DNA from: an uncultured beta proteobacterium | GTDB lineage: Bacteria > Pseudomonadota > Gammaproteobacteria > Burkholderiales > Burkholderiaceae | NCBI GenBank assembly: GCA_903871735.1 | Contig: CAIQHU010000174.1 | Coordinates: forward strand, 1-43,158 | Direction: 5' to 3' | DNA: 43,158 nt | Part shown: in pieces, positions 1 through 8,817 of the stretch | How the letters are laid out: each line of letters opens with the position of its first letter | How positions within the stretch are numbered: position 1 is the first letter of the stretch | Notes under the pieces: model-generated | What the model saw: the letters and a program-made list of their open reading frames with translations, nothing else | Databases searched by the model: none | What the model was told of the DNA's origin: nothing | Position numbers and translations under genes: made by a program

Positions 1-2115
1 AGAAATGAGACGTCGCGCTAAGTTCATGTATAACTCCACCATCTCATGGGATGGTTTTTGAACTTGGGTGTCATCAAAAATAAATACCAAATCTAAATCA
101 GAACCATAACCAAGCTCTTTACCACCCAACTTCCCATAAGCTATAACACCAAAACCCGATTGCGTAAAGTCTATCTCTAAATGCTTAGACTGCATCATCG
201 ATTGCCAAATACGGGTAAGGGTTTCTTGAATAAGAATGTCTGCCATACACGATAAACGATCACTAATTAACTCCACCGCCAAGCGCCCTTGAGCGCCGAT
301 CCCCAAATCTGCCAATAAAGTTCTGAAAATTTCGGCGTGATGCATATCCCGTAGCAAATTCCAAATCAACTCTTGGCCGCCATCTTCTTGAGATACTTCA
401 TCAAGTTTTAAGCGTAAATGCTTCGCCCATTCCGACCAATATTGATTAGGATCTTGCTCTGGCGTGAACTCTGTTTGATTTTGGATCAATTCATCCAGTA
501 AGTGTGGATGGGCAATGACATAATCAGCTCCCCAAGCCGAGGACTCTAGAAGATGTATAACCCGATCCAAAGCCTTAGGGTATTCTTTTAATAAAGATAT
601 ATATGAGCTTCTGCGGAAAATACTTTCTAAAAAATTGATCACTTTAAGTAAAGTTTTTTCCGCAACCGGCGGTTGCCGATCTAAGATATATATAAGAATG
701 CATTCAATATTTTCCTTCGTTACCTCTGTTGCCAAAACATAACGCTTGGTCTGCTGCATCGCCTCCAAGCGCTTGGAAAATTCGGGATACATTGATAAAT
801 GGCCTAGCTCTGCCTTCAAGCTCGATCCGTGGCTTTGCCCATCCAAAACAAAAGCCTGTGCAAAGGCGTTCGCCACAAATTCCTGATGCGCCAATAAATG
901 GTGGTGAAATTCGCTGGCATGTTCAAATCCCATACTATTTGAAACCCTTAAGATCGCTGCAGGATCAGTTGGTAGATAGTGAATTTGAGCGTCACTTCGC
1001 CACTGCAAGCGATGCTCTAATTTTCTAAAAAAATAATAGGCTTCTTGGAGAGATAACACGCTGGCATCATCCATCAATTTCAATGTAACTAAATTGTTTA
1101 AGACTTCTACGGTAGACCTGGATCGTAAAATAGGCTCCTGCCCACCGCGAATTAACTGAAACATTTGCGCTAAAAATTCAATCTCCCGAATTCCACCCTT
1201 GCCTAATTTGACATCCGCCGATCGATCGGGAAACTGGTGTGACCTTAAATTAGCCTCATGTCTTATCTGACTATGTAATTTTCGAATCGAATCAATAATT
1301 CCGTAATCTAAATAACGACGATAGACAAAAGATCGGACCAAACTATTTAAACTTGGTGGGAAGCTATTTTGCAGATGAATCCCTAAGGGATAAACTAAAC
1401 GGGCTTTAATCCAGGCATAACGCTCCCATTCTCGCCCCTGTACTAAAAAATACTCCTCCAACATGTCTAGACTACACACCAAAGGCCCGGAGTCTCCATT
1501 CGGCCGTAAACGCATATCCACCCGAAAAACAAAGCCTTGGGCAGTAATTTCACTTAAATATTTAATGATTCGCTTCCCTAAGCGACTAAACCACTCATGA
1601 TGCGACAGAGATTTTTCGCCACCAATAGTCTGGCCGTCAGCATCATACATAAAAATCAAATCGATATCGGAACTCACATTTAACTCGCAAGCTCCTAACT
1701 TACCCATACCGATGATCCAAATATTCATCTCACTACCATCCGGATAATGCGGCAAGCCATAATCATTTTGCATCTGCTTTTTGGCATAATCACTAGCGTA
1801 AGCTAATGCAATCTCAGCCATATCCGACATGGCTTGCATCACCTCGTTAAGACTGGCCTGGTCGGTCAAATCGCGCACACCCAGATACATCATCGTTTTT
1901 TGACGAGCAATCCGTAAAGCCGAACAAAACTGTTGCTCAGCCATTTGACTAGTCGGCAAAGTACCGAAATTCTCCTGAAAAACAGCTTCTAAAACTTTCC
2001 GGTCGATCGGCTGAGCGATTCTATGAAGAAGCCAATTTTCCCATTCTGGATTAGCTATTAGCCAACGACTCAGAAATTCTGAATACTGCTTCGCTTGATC
2101 GATATTACTTATCAT
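1..2115 (-). CDS. glnE: Bifunctional glutamine synthetase adenylyltransferase / adenylyl-removing enzyme, 3' truncated by window edge
   Basis: The minus strand stays open from an ATG at 2113-2115 to base 1, about 705 codons; the family usually has more than 900 residues, so the C-terminus lies outside the window. GlnE adds AMP to, and removes it from, glutamine synthetase under PII control. Two nucleotidyltransferase cores are visible. The N-terminal one has GKLGACELNVSSDIDLIF at residues 138-155, and the second has GKLGGKELGYGSDLDLVF at about residues 660-677, matching the deadenylylase-then-adenylylase layout. A GGIREIEF motif lies near residue 307. It is divergent from yhdP with 111 bp between starts, so that gap must hold promoters for both; I could not assign them. 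Nothing suggests a pseudogene. Confidence 0.95.
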   Translation of the reverse strand, partial: MISNIDQAKQYSEFLSRWLIANPEWENWLLHRIAQPIDRKVLEAVFQENFGTLPTSQMAEQQFCSALRIARQKTMMYLGVRDLTDQASLNEVMQAMSDMAEIALAYASDYAKKQMQNDYGLPHYPDGSEMNIWIIGMGKLGACELNVSSDIDLIFMYDADGQTIGGEKSLSHHEWFSRLGKRIIKYLSEITAQGFVFRVDMRLRPNGDSGPLVCSLDMLEEYFLVQGREWERYAWIKARLVYPLGIHLQNSFPPSLNSLVRSFVYRRYLDYGIIDSIRKLHSQIRHEANLRSHQFPDRSADVKLGKGGIREIEFLAQMFQLIRGGQEPILRSRSTVEVLNNLVTLKLMDDASVLSLQEAYYFFRKLEHRLQWRSDAQIHYLPTDPAAILRVSNSMGFEHASEFHHHLLAHQEFVANAFAQAFVLDGQSHGSSLKAELGHLSMYPEFSKRLEAMQQTKRYVLATEVTKENIECILIYILDRQPPVAEKTLLKVINFLESIFRRSSYISLLKEYPKALDRVIHLLESSAWGADYVIAHPHLLDELIQNQTEFTPEQDPNQYWSEWAKHLRLKLDEVSQEDGGQELIWNLLRDMHHAEIFRTLLADLGIGAQGRLAVELISDRLSCMADILIQETLTRIWQSMMQSKHLEIDFTQSGFGVIAYGKLGGKELGYGSDLDLVFIFDDTQVQKPSHEMVELYMNLARRLIS

Positions 2116-2226
2116 TACTCTATTGTGACAACTTTTATGCTTATCTTCAAAAACTTTCTGTCTTTCATCTGATTAATGGATAATAGTTACATAATTTGAA
2201 CAATAAAAGCTCAAAAAAAATCTCAC

Positions 2227-5200
2227 GTGAACACACCTACTCATGACAATACTTTAGTCCCTAAATGGGCCGTTTTGTTGCGTCGAATTGGTTATTTCAT
2301 CTGTGGCTCGGTCCTTCTTTATTTGGTTCTAACACAAGTAGTATTTCGATACCTCATCTGGCCTCAGTTAGCGTCTCAGCAAGCCACAATTGCTCAGTAT
2401 ATGGGAAATAAATTGGGGGTTGATATCGAACTAGAACAAATCCAAACTGGCTGGAAAAATTGGCGGCCAAGCTTAGAAATAAGACAACTTCGATTCAAAA
2501 AAAGCCAGTCAGCGCAATTTACCGTAGAACAAGAACTTCTTTTAGTACCTCATCTTTCTGCTATTTTCCGCTGGGATACGCTTTGGTCTGGCGCACCACG
2601 ATTTTATGAGTTAAGTACCTATGGTATCAAGATTCACGCGCATCGTAACCCCCAGGGTAATTGGAGTATCGCTGGAATACCAATCAATCAATCCTCTGAC
2701 TCAACCACTTTGCCGTGGTTTATGAGTGAGAATCTCTTGCAAGCGCAAAATATTCAAATACATGTTTTAGATGAGTTCGAATCAACAACTACTCTGGATT
2801 TTTTTATTCGTGATTTATTCATCGCTAATGAGGATCTCCACCATCAAATACGCCTAATTGCTGACTCCGGTCAATCCCAAAACGCGATTCAATTAAATGG
2901 TCAGTTCACCCATCAATTTACAAGTAACCCAAGTAATTGGCGTAATTGGATTGGGCGGTTTGAGTGGCAACTAGATCAGGTGAGCGTGCGCCGTTTACTC
3001 TACCTTGCAAAAAATCCGAATCATCGCGGGGATGGTTTTATTAACGGGACTGGTTCAATCGATATCGGTGAAGGTGGCTTAATTAATGGCCAAGCAACGC
3101 TTCTTGCTAAGAATCTGCGAATTGATTGGGATAGAAAAAGTAGCCCCCTTGAACTAAGTCTACTCAATACTGAATTGCTTATCCAATCCCAAGGAAAACA
3201 AGAAACAATCACAGCTAAACAATTTGACTGGCAATTTTTTGGACAGGCAAATCTGCCGCTAAACTCATTAAAAGATCTACAAGTAACCCTAGGACTTCAA
3301 AAAGATAATCACGAAATAGAACAGATTATTGCAAGTGCACCGCATATCCCCTTAAGTCAAATTTCTAGAATTGCCCAAAGTTTGCCATTGAACTTTGCCT
3401 GGCTAAAAACATTTCAAAAATTTGAGCCTAGTGGCGCAATTGATAACCTCCAAGTTCGGTGGGAAAAACAAAAAACACAATTCTCCCAATTTAATCCAAT
3501 TAGTAAACCACATGCGCATTATGAAGTTAGCGCCAAAGTGTCGAATATCGGTTGGCAAGAAGCCTCTAAAAGTTTTCCTGGAGTTCAGGGAATTACGGGA
3601 GATCTTCTGGCTAATGATACGACAGGCTCTTTGGATTTGAATAGTTCGAATGTCAAACTGCAAGCTGGTCAGTTTATTTCTGAAAAAAATCTTACCCTCA
3701 ATAGCATTTTAGGAAAAATATCTTGGCTGAAGAAAAATGATGTTTGGGAAATTCAAAGTGAAAAATTAACTGCTAACAATGCAAATATCGATTTACAGAC
3801 GAACTTTCAGCTAACCACTGCGACAAAATCAATACCTCCCAAATTAAATTTAGACTTGCAAATTAAAGAAGCGGATGCAATTAGTTTTGTGTCCTATTTA
3901 CCAAAAGTTATACCAACAAATACGCTTGACTATCTGAGCAAAAGTATCAACTCCGGAACCCTCAAAAATAGTAAGCTCACTATCCGAGGCGACCCCAATT
4001 ATTTACCATTTTCAAAAAAGCATCCTGGTACTTTTGAGCTAGATGCTAATCTTTCAAATATTACTTTTACACCAGTACCACTAACGAATAAGGTCAACGG
4101 GGAGTGGTTACCCTTTACTCAAGTAAATGCTCTTGTATCGATTCGTAACGACGCACTCAAAGTCACAGTTCCAAACGGCTTATTCAAAAGTATTCTTGCT
4201 AAAGACTTTATAGCCACCATGAATTTATCTCAATCGCCATCGGTTTTAAACGTTTCTGGCACCGCGCAAGGCAAACTCAATGATATGGCTAACTATCTTG
4301 CAACATCCCCTGTAGCCACTGGCTTTAAAGACGAACTCCAAACTTTTACTTTTGGTGGAGATGCGAGCTTACAAGTTGATATCACTGAATCTTTTGCTTT
4401 GAAAACTCCTACGAAAGTTGTTGCTGATCTAAGTCTTGCCAATAATCTAATTACATGGAAAGAAATTCCATCAGGTCTAGTCAATAAAGGTCGACTAGTC
4501 ATTGATGAGACGAACTTTAGAAATATTGACTTGCAGGGGAATTGGCTGGGCGGTCCTATCAATATTAAAAATAACCTCTCCACTAAAGGAGTCCTCGATA
4601 TTTTTGGTGAAATCGAATCAAGTCGGCTCATAGAACTACTCCCCAAGGATGGTCTCTTAACTCCAGATTCCCTCCGTAAGAAGTGGCAAGGACCAGTTAA
4701 TTATCAGGGTAGTATTAATAAAAATGTGAATCGAACCTTCGTTAATTTCAATTTAGATCTCAAACAACTAGGCGTGTATCTACCAGATCCAATTTATAAA
4801 AAAAGTGGCAATTCAAGTCTTGGTTTTATCCAAGTAAATATTCCAAGCTCGTCAACCTCCCCCAACCAAACAAACGCTTCAACAGGTATCGATTGGCAAA
4901 TTAAACTCGGCGATTTAATCCACTCAATTGGCACATATAAAGATCGTCGTGTTGAAAAACATGGCTTAACTATTGGCAACCTGACGCCTGTTTTACCTAG
5001 TAAGGGACTTTCGATTCAATTTGATACCCCAAGTATTAATTTAGATGCTTGGGCAGAGTTAATAAAAACCACTCAAAAATCTTCTGAAATCACCGCTGTT
5101 GCAACAGATGAGGCAACAGGGAAAATTGAAGGCCAAGTCAAGACATTATTACTTGCGAACCATAAATTTGAAAATATTGGCCTAAAGGCTGAGCGGGTCA

Positions 5201-6288
5201 ATGGGCAATGGCTTGCGAATCTCATATCCCCATCTGTGGAGGGTACTGTTCGTTTTCATGACAAAAACGCGGATTCGCCCACAGGTGCCATAGAAGCAAA
5301 CTTCATCAAATTACAAATACCTAATCCAGAAATACCCATCGCCAAAGCAGGCGCTCAAGTGACGGCAATTGGTAATAATTCCACCGCCTCGCCCTTGCCA
5401 AGTCTCGATTTAAAAATTGATCAGCTCACGGTCGGTAATACAAAACTCGGTGAGTTGAAGTTAAAAGCCCTTGGCAAACCCCAAAATTGGAATATCGAAT
5501 CGTTCACGATTAAAAACCGTTTTGCAAACTTAAACGGCTCCGGACAATGGCAAAAAACCTCAATTGGTAGTGGTCAAACAAGCTTACAAGTTGAAATAAC
5601 CACCCCAGATGGAGGTGCTTTACTCAAAGAACTTGGCTATGCTAAGGTCATGTCAAATGGGGAAGGCTCCCTCAAAGGAAATCTCCTTTGGCAAGGGCCA
5701 CCCCAGGACTTTAATAAAAAAACCCTGAACGGTAATCTCAATTTTGAAATGAAAAAAGGGGAAATCTTACAAGTTGATCCCGGAGTGGCAAAATTATTAG
5801 GTATTCTGAGTTTTCAAAGCTTATTTAAATTTGCCACCCTTAATCTCAAAGGAAGCATCGGTGAGTTAGTCACGCCAGGCACTCCCTTTGATCTGATCTC
5901 TGCCAAAGGACAACTTAAAAATGGCCTGCTTTTAACGGATGATTTTGAATTATTAAGTACCCTCGCCCGTATCGCTATGCGAGGTCAAATCAACCTGCTT
6001 GAGGAGACTCAGGATTTAAGAATAACTCTCTACCCCAGACTGAATATGGCATCTACATCAGTTGCAGCCTATTTTTTGATGACACCAGTCATTGGCTTTA
6101 GCGTGTTAGTAGGTCAATATCTTTTTACCAGTGGACTGAACCGAGCTCTGGAAGCAGATTATTTAATCCAAGGTAATTGGACTGATCCAGAAGTAATCCC
6201 TCTTGATCAAAAAGGTCAGCCAATTGATCCGGAAATTATTAAATCGATTCGTTCTAAGGCGTTAATCAATTCGCCAGAAAAAAAGTAG
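2227..6288 (+). CDS. yhdP: YhdP-family AsmA-like envelope protein (DUF3971)
   Basis: A 1353-residue protein with one N-terminal membrane helix (about residues 16-42). A very long beta-rich periplasmic region follows, ending in an AsmA-like C-terminal domain. YhdP, TamB and YdbH are large AsmA-like proteins implicated in moving phospholipids from inner to outer membrane. The GTG start at 2227 is preferred because the first in-frame ATG (residue 59) would remove the membrane anchor. No strong Shine-Dalgarno is seen. The gene sits between glnE and a nitrilase-family gene, an arrangement I associate with Burkholderiales. The family call is firm; the transport role is taken from enterobacterial relatives. 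Confidence 0.9.
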   Translation: MNTPTHDNTLVPKWAVLLRRIGYFICGSVLLYLVLTQVVFRYLIWPQLASQQATIAQYMGNKLGVDIELEQIQTGWKNWRPSLEIRQLRFKKSQSAQFTVEQELLLVPHLSAIFRWDTLWSGAPRFYELSTYGIKIHAHRNPQGNWSIAGIPINQSSDSTTLPWFMSENLLQAQNIQIHVLDEFESTTTLDFFIRDLFIANEDLHHQIRLIADSGQSQNAIQLNGQFTHQFTSNPSNWRNWIGRFEWQLDQVSVRRLLYLAKNPNHRGDGFINGTGSIDIGEGGLINGQATLLAKNLRIDWDRKSSPLELSLLNTELLIQSQGKQETITAKQFDWQFFGQANLPLNSLKDLQVTLGLQKDNHEIEQIIASAPHIPLSQISRIAQSLPLNFAWLKTFQKFEPSGAIDNLQVRWEKQKTQFSQFNPISKPHAHYEVSAKVSNIGWQEASKSFPGVQGITGDLLANDTTGSLDLNSSNVKLQAGQFISEKNLTLNSILGKISWLKKNDVWEIQSEKLTANNANIDLQTNFQLTTATKSIPPKLNLDLQIKEADAISFVSYLPKVIPTNTLDYLSKSINSGTLKNSKLTIRGDPNYLPFSKKHPGTFELDANLSNITFTPVPLTNKVNGEWLPFTQVNALVSIRNDALKVTVPNGLFKSILAKDFIATMNLSQSPSVLNVSGTAQGKLNDMANYLATSPVATGFKDELQTFTFGGDASLQVDITESFALKTPTKVVADLSLANNLITWKEIPSGLVNKGRLVIDETNFRNIDLQGNWLGGPINIKNNLSTKGVLDIFGEIESSRLIELLPKDGLLTPDSLRKKWQGPVNYQGSINKNVNRTFVNFNLDLKQLGVYLPDPIYKKSGNSSLGFIQVNIPSSSTSPNQTNASTGIDWQIKLGDLIHSIGTYKDRRVEKHGLTIGNLTPVLPSKGLSIQFDTPSINLDAWAELIKTTQKSSEITAVATDEATGKIEGQVKTLLLANHKFENIGLKAERVNGQWLANLISPSVEGTVRFHDKNADSPTGAIEANFIKLQIPNPEIPIAKAGAQVTAIGNNSTASPLPSLDLKIDQLTVGNTKLGELKLKALGKPQNWNIESFTIKNRFANLNGSGQWQKTSIGSGQTSLQVEITTPDGGALLKELGYAKVMSNGEGSLKGNLLWQGPPQDFNKKTLNGNLNFEMKKGEILQVDPGVAKLLGILSFQSLFKFATLNLKGSIGELVTPGTPFDLISAKGQLKNGLLLTDDFELLSTLARIAMRGQINLLEETQDLRITLYPRLNMASTSVAAYFLMTPVIGFSVLVGQYLFTSGLNRALEADYLIQGNWTDPEVIPLDQKGQPIDPEIIKSIRSKALINSPEKK

Positions 6289-6354
6289 CCCCCCAAAGCA
6301 AGCCCTTCGCTGACTAATTTCCGTAGCAACAAAAAAGATGCTAAGCTTATTACT

Positions 6355-7155
6355 ATGAAAATTGCTAGTATTCAAATGGTTTCTGGTTGCTCTTTGGAGC
6401 AAAATTTGGCAGTAGCTACCAAATTTGTCCAACAAGCAGCTCAAGCTGGAAGCGTCTTAGTCGTTTTGCCTGAATACTTCTGTCTTTTGGGTAAAGCGGA
6501 TGCAGATAAACTAAAGATCCAAGAAAGTTTTGGTTCTGGACCTATTCAAGATCATTTGTCTAAGCTCGCGCTCCAAAATCACGTTTTTCTCGTAGCCGGG
6601 ACGGTCCCAATATCCTCAGATAACCCGAATCGGGTTTGGAATACAACTTTGGTTTATTCCCCGCAAGGTCAAGTCATTGCTCGCTACGATAAGATTCATT
6701 TGTTCTCATTTTCTGCGGGGGCTGAGAGTTATGATGAATCGGTCACTTTGCAAAAGGGCAGTACCTGTACAACTTGGGATATACAACATGGTAATGACTC
6801 TTGGAAATTTGGCTTAAGTATTTGCTATGACATTCGCTTTCCAGAGCAATATCGATCCATGGGTGCAATCGATTGTCACATCATACCAGCCGCTTTTACA
6901 TACACCACGGGTCAAGATCATTGGGAAATATTACTCAGAGCTCGGTCAATTGAAAACCAATCGTATGTTGTGGCCTCGGCACAAGGAGGTACGCATGAGA
7001 ATGGTCGAAAAACTTGGGGACATTCGATGGTTATCGATCCCTGGGGGAAAATCATCAGCGAATTAGCTCAGGGTGAAGGTGTGGTCTATAGCGAGCTGCA
7101 GAAAAAACAAATTATTGATATCCGTACTAAACTACCAGCTCTTCTTCATCGTTAA
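6355..7155 (+). CDS. Carbon-nitrogen hydrolase, Nit1-like (probable deaminated-glutathione amidase)
   Basis: A 266-residue nitrilase-superfamily amidase. The catalytic Glu-Lys-Cys triad is visible: E40 in LVVLPEYF, K113 in RYDKIHLF and C157 in LSICYDIRFPE. The CYDIRFPE context is typical of the Nit1/YbeM branch, which hydrolyses deaminated glutathione, a side product of transaminases; this makes it a metabolite-repair enzyme. It is cytoplasmic with no signal peptide. It lies 66 bp after yhdP and 20 bp before tldD, so co-transcription is likely. The superfamily is certain; the exact substrate is inferred from the branch. Confidence 0.9.
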   Translation: MKIASIQMVSGCSLEQNLAVATKFVQQAAQAGSVLVVLPEYFCLLGKADADKLKIQESFGSGPIQDHLSKLALQNHVFLVAGTVPISSDNPNRVWNTTLVYSPQGQVIARYDKIHLFSFSAGAESYDESVTLQKGSTCTTWDIQHGNDSWKFGLSICYDIRFPEQYRSMGAIDCHIIPAAFTYTTGQDHWEILLRARSIENQSYVVASAQGGTHENGRKTWGHSMVIDPWGKIISELAQGEGVVYSELQKKQIIDIRTKLPALLHR

Positions 7156-7175
7156 GTTTTTTATTTAAGTAATCT

Positions 7176-8630
7176 ATGTCTAATACCCCGTCTGAAGCTA
7201 TTCTTACCGCCCAAAATTTGTTATTAGAGCCTGGGGGTATAGACACGACAGACTTGCAACGAGCACTCAATACGATGTTTCAGTATCGTTTAGATGATGC
7301 TGATTTATATTTCCAACATACGCGACATGAGTCATGGAGTTTGGAAGAAGGCATTGTTAAATCTGGTAACTTTAGTATTGATCAAGGCGTTGGCGTAAGG
7401 GCGATTTCTGGTGAAAAAACTGCCTTTGCATATGCCGATGAAATCAATGTCGATACGCTCATGGAGGCTGCTAAATCAACCCGAGTAATTGGTCTGCAAG
7501 GCGGGAAAAAAAAGATTATCTTAAATCCTGGGCCCCAAAATCCAAGGCCAATCCTCTACCATACGAAAGATCCGATTCATAGTCTTCCAACTGAGCAGAA
7601 AATAGCCTTATTGGAGAAAATTGAACAATTAGCTCGTGCCAAAGATCCGCGGGTTGTTCAAGTCATGGCAAGTCTTACCGGTGAATTTGATGTAGTCTAT
7701 GTTGCCAAAGCAAATGGTCATATTGCTGCAGACATCCGACCATTAGTACGCGTTTCTATTACAGTCATCGCGGAGCAAGCAGGTCGCCGGGAAATGGGCA
7801 GCGCGGGTGGTGGTGGCAGAACAGACTATAGCCTTTTTACTAGTCATCTGCTACAAAGTTGGGTTGATAAAGCCGTTCATTCAGCATTAATTAATTTAGA
7901 ATCCAAACCTGCCCCAGCCGGCCCAATGACAGTCGTAATGGGGCCGGGATGGCCTGGCGTCCTGCTGCATGAAGCAATTGGACATGGCCTCGAAGGAGAC
8001 TTTAATCGGAAAGGATCCTCAGCATTTGCAGGTAAGCTCGGACAAAAAGTCGCTTCGAAGGGAGTCACTATTGTAGATGATGGCACTTTAAATGGTCGCA
8101 GAGGCTCTCTCAACATGGATGATGAAGGCAATCCAACACAGTGCAACACCTTAATAGAAGACGGAATTCTGACGGGATTTATGCAAGATTCACTCAATGC
8201 ACGTCTGATGAAAATGCCCTTAACTGGAAACGGTCGAAGAGAGAGTTATGCGTCCTTGCCCTTACCAAGAATGACTAATACATATATGTTAGGTGGCCAT
8301 TGCGACCCAGCTGAAATCCTAGCCAGCTTAAAAAAAGGTCTTTATGCTCTTAATTTTGGTGGAGGGCAAGTCGATATTACAAGTGGAAAGTTTGTTTTTG
8401 CAGCTACAGAAGCCTATTGGGTTGAGAATGGCAAAATTCAATACCCTGTTAAAGGTGCTACGATTATCGGTAACGGTCCTGAATCCCTCAAGCAAATCAG
8501 CATGATTGGCAATGACCTCATGCTCGACGAGGGCGTCGGTGTTTGTGGTAAAGAAGGTCAAAGCGTTCCTGTTGGTGTTGGTCAACCGACGCTTCGCCTG
8601 GATAGCATGGTGGTCGGGGGGAGTGTTTAA
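7176..8630 (+). CDS. tldD: Metalloprotease TldD
   Basis: A 484-residue protein of the TldD/PmbA family. The zinc-binding HEAIGH motif is at residues 265-270, followed by GLEGD. The conserved C-terminal segment containing VCGKEGQ and VGVGQPTLRL supplies the Cys ligand. In other bacteria TldD pairs with TldE to degrade unfolded or modified peptides, such as microcin B17 precursor and CcdA. No TldE/PmbA gene is in this window, so the partner must be encoded elsewhere. It starts 20 bp after the nitrilase gene. Its 3' flank leads directly into the aroG leader region, so read-through from tldD could feed the attenuator. Confidence 0.95.
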   Translation: MSNTPSEAILTAQNLLLEPGGIDTTDLQRALNTMFQYRLDDADLYFQHTRHESWSLEEGIVKSGNFSIDQGVGVRAISGEKTAFAYADEINVDTLMEAAKSTRVIGLQGGKKKIILNPGPQNPRPILYHTKDPIHSLPTEQKIALLEKIEQLARAKDPRVVQVMASLTGEFDVVYVAKANGHIAADIRPLVRVSITVIAEQAGRREMGSAGGGGRTDYSLFTSHLLQSWVDKAVHSALINLESKPAPAGPMTVVMGPGWPGVLLHEAIGHGLEGDFNRKGSSAFAGKLGQKVASKGVTIVDDGTLNGRRGSLNMDDEGNPTQCNTLIEDGILTGFMQDSLNARLMKMPLTGNGRRESYASLPLPRMTNTYMLGGHCDPAEILASLKKGLYALNFGGGQVDITSGKFVFAATEAYWVENGKIQYPVKGATIIGNGPESLKQISMIGNDLMLDEGVGVCGKEGQSVPVGVGQPTLRLDSMVVGGSV

Positions 8631-8674
8631 CGATAAACAAGGTTGTCGTGCTAACTTGTGTTAAATTATTGAAT

Positions 8675-8734
8675 ATGAACTGGAAATTTATTCACTTTTA
8701 CTTTTCGATCCCCCACTTGGTGGTTAAGGGGTAA
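8675..8734 (+). CDS. Candidate aroG leader peptide, rich in aromatic codons
   Basis: A 19-codon reading frame, MNWKFIHFYFSIPHLVVKG, lies between tldD and aroG. Five of its first ten residues are aromatic (W3, F5, F8, Y9, F10), as expected for a peptide that senses charged tRNA-Trp/Phe/Tyr ahead of DAHP synthase. The ATG lacks an obvious Shine-Dalgarno. A longer in-frame version from GTG 8648 (28 codons) has AAGG at 8639-8642 with 5 nt spacing and may be the true start. The stop at 8732-8734 places a terminating ribosome over the antiterminator segment. It is too short to judge by homology; the case rests on composition, position and the paired RNA structures. Confidence 0.7.
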   Translation: MNWKFIHFYFSIPHLVVKG

Positions 8735-8786
8735 GGTTCTAACTATTTCCTCGCAATAACCGCCAAAATAGATGGCGGTTTTTTTT
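8713..8786 (+). promoter_or_regulatory. Putative ribosome-mediated attenuator controlling aroG
   Basis: Four interacting RNA segments can be drawn. Segment 1 (CCAC, 8713-8716) pairs with GTGG at 8720-8723. Segment 2 (TGGTGGTT, 8718-8725) pairs over all 8 bases, with one G-U, with segment 3 (AACCGCCA, 8758-8765), giving an antiterminator. Segment 3 instead pairs perfectly with segment 4 (TGGCGGTT, 8773-8780), which runs into eight T's, giving a terminator. A ribosome stalled on the Phe-Tyr-Phe codons (8696-8704) would cover segment 1 and free segment 2, allowing read-through. A ribosome reaching the stop codon at 8732-8734 would cover segment 2 and force termination. Structures were drawn by eye, without energy calculation. 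Confidence 0.72.
8758..8786 (+). terminator. Rho-independent terminator (attenuator terminator before aroG)
   Basis: A perfect 8-bp stem, AACCGCCA / TGGCGGTT, has a 7-base loop and runs into a T tract at 8779-8786. It ends 31 bases before the aroG ATG. It could be a plain tldD terminator, but its 5' arm also pairs with the end of the leader-peptide frame, so attenuation is the better reading. Confidence 0.88.
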
Positions 8787-8817
8787 ATGCAATTTTTATC
8801 ATTTATCAAGGACAAAG

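Noticed and set aside
729..1028. Open frame on the plus strand of 99 codons
   Set aside because: It lies antisense inside the well-supported glnE frame and has no recognisable domain.
2116..2226. Promoters between glnE and yhdP
   Set aside because: Promoter activity is expected in this divergent gap, but no -35/-10 pair with acceptable spacing stood out on either strand.
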